A DNA stretch of 64,000 bases, taken from Georgenia_B sunbinii (lineage in GTDB: Bacteria; Actinomycetota; Actinomycetes; Actinomycetales; Actinomycetaceae). This document shows, piece by piece, positions 63,709 through 64,000 of the stretch. Position 1 is the first letter of the stretch; each line of letters starts with the position of its first letter. Below the pieces are notes generated by a model. That model saw only the letters and a list, made by a program, of their open reading frames with translations, ran no database searches and was not told the origin of the DNA. The stretch lies in assembly GCF_036421855.1 (NCBI RefSeq), contig NZ_JAZGOK010000004.1, one strand, 5' to 3'. A program made the position numbers and the translations under genes.

Positions 63709-63972
63709 ATGGGACGCATCGTCGTCGAGGTCATGCCCAAGCCCGAGATTCTCGACCCGCAGGGCAAGGCCGTCGCCGGCGCGCTGCCCCGGCTCGGTCT
63801 CGACGGCTTCGTCGGGGTACGCCAGGGCAAGCGGTTCGAGCTCGAGGTCGACGGTGACGTCGACGCCGACGCCCTCGACAAGGCCCGCCGTGCCGCCGAG
63901 ACGCTGCTGTCGAACCCGGTGATCGAGGACGTCGTCCGGGTGGCGGCGATCGACGACGGCGAGGTCGGCTGA
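63709..63972 (+). CDS. purS: FGAM synthase subunit PurS
   Basis: Small subunit of phosphoribosylformylglycinamidine synthase, which works with PurQ and PurL. The 87-residue protein reads RIVVEVMPKPEILDPQGKAV and GFVGVRQGKRFELE, with the C-terminal LSNPVIEDVVRV, all as in PurS. ATG follows CAGGAG. TAGACT at 63666-63671 is a -10 candidate. The last base of its stop could be the first base of the next start. Confidence 0.94.
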   Translation: MGRIVVEVMPKPEILDPQGKAVAGALPRLGLDGFVGVRQGKRFELEVDGDVDADALDKARRAAETLLSNPVIEDVVRVAAIDDGEVG

Positions 63973-64000
63973 TGCACCGCCTCGACGTAGAGCTGCCGCA
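63972..64000 (+). CDS. Possible start of the next gene, cut by the window edge
   Basis: An ATG shares its first base with the purS stop, and nine codons (MHRLDVELP) are open to the edge. PurQ usually follows PurS, but this opening does not look like the usual PurQ N-terminus, so the identity is open and a later start is possible. Confidence 0.35.

Overview
The window is chromosomal DNA from a very GC-rich actinobacterium. The supporting evidence is third-position G/C codon bias, frequent GTG starts, an HspR/HAIR-controlled dnaK-grpE-dnaJ-hspR operon, a SigJ/ECF41-type sigma factor, a Stealth sugar-phosphate transferase, a SpoIIE/STAS regulatory set, VapBC, an MT0933-type small protein and many apparently leaderless genes. 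Gene content fits the order Micrococcales best, but that placement is inference. No rRNA, tRNA, CRISPR array, prophage or insertion sequence was recognised.

Left part (1-13.7 kb). A glycerol operon (end of glpD, glpF, glpK) runs into a formaldehyde-dehydrogenase-like zinc enzyme and ends at a strong hairpin. Next comes a small lipid gene cluster: a UbiA prenyltransferase diverging from a type III polyketide synthase, an Icmt-type methyltransferase and a flavoprotein. This layout resembles alkylresorcinol (srsABC) clusters with a prenyltransferase added. A VOC protein, an RclA/MerA-like disulfide reductase and aconitase follow.

Accessory part (13.7-28.5 kb). Short transcription units change strand often. 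They include a TetR regulator facing two membrane proteins, seven single-domain VOC proteins (counting the one at 8.8 kb), a Stealth enzyme, an alcohol dehydrogenase, GrpB, an SGNH hydrolase, an AraC/VOC pair and a lipoprotein. Two genes are frame-disrupted: a YihY/BrkB membrane protein at about 21.77 kb and a cyclophilin-like gene at 28.27 kb.

Stress and surface part (28.5-46.6 kb). The dnaK operon carries two HAIR sites, and clpB 15 kb away carries a third, so HspR probably controls both. Between them lie a QGY-rich membrane protein, a 20-bp perfect palindrome, vapBC with a clear promoter and operator-like palindrome, a prolyl oligopeptidase, a 1328-residue secreted wall-sorted protein (phosphodiester glycosidase plus metallophosphoesterase-like domain), an MT0933-type protein, an amidase, and a SigJ-like sigma factor divergent from a DoxX-like gene. 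The SigJ/DoxX intergenic region holds two mirror-image ECF-type promoters sharing one centre.

Right part (46.6-64 kb). This is mostly housekeeping: a serine hydrolase, a patatin, pyrE, exonuclease III, an SDR, LemA, a SpoU methyltransferase, class II fructose-bisphosphate aldolase, a PAS-GAF-SpoIIE-HATPase protein flanked by two STAS proteins, purA, a DUF2249 protein, an LppM-like lipoprotein, purD, purC, a fatty acid desaturase and purS. A 15-G homopolymer lies between the exonuclease and the SDR.
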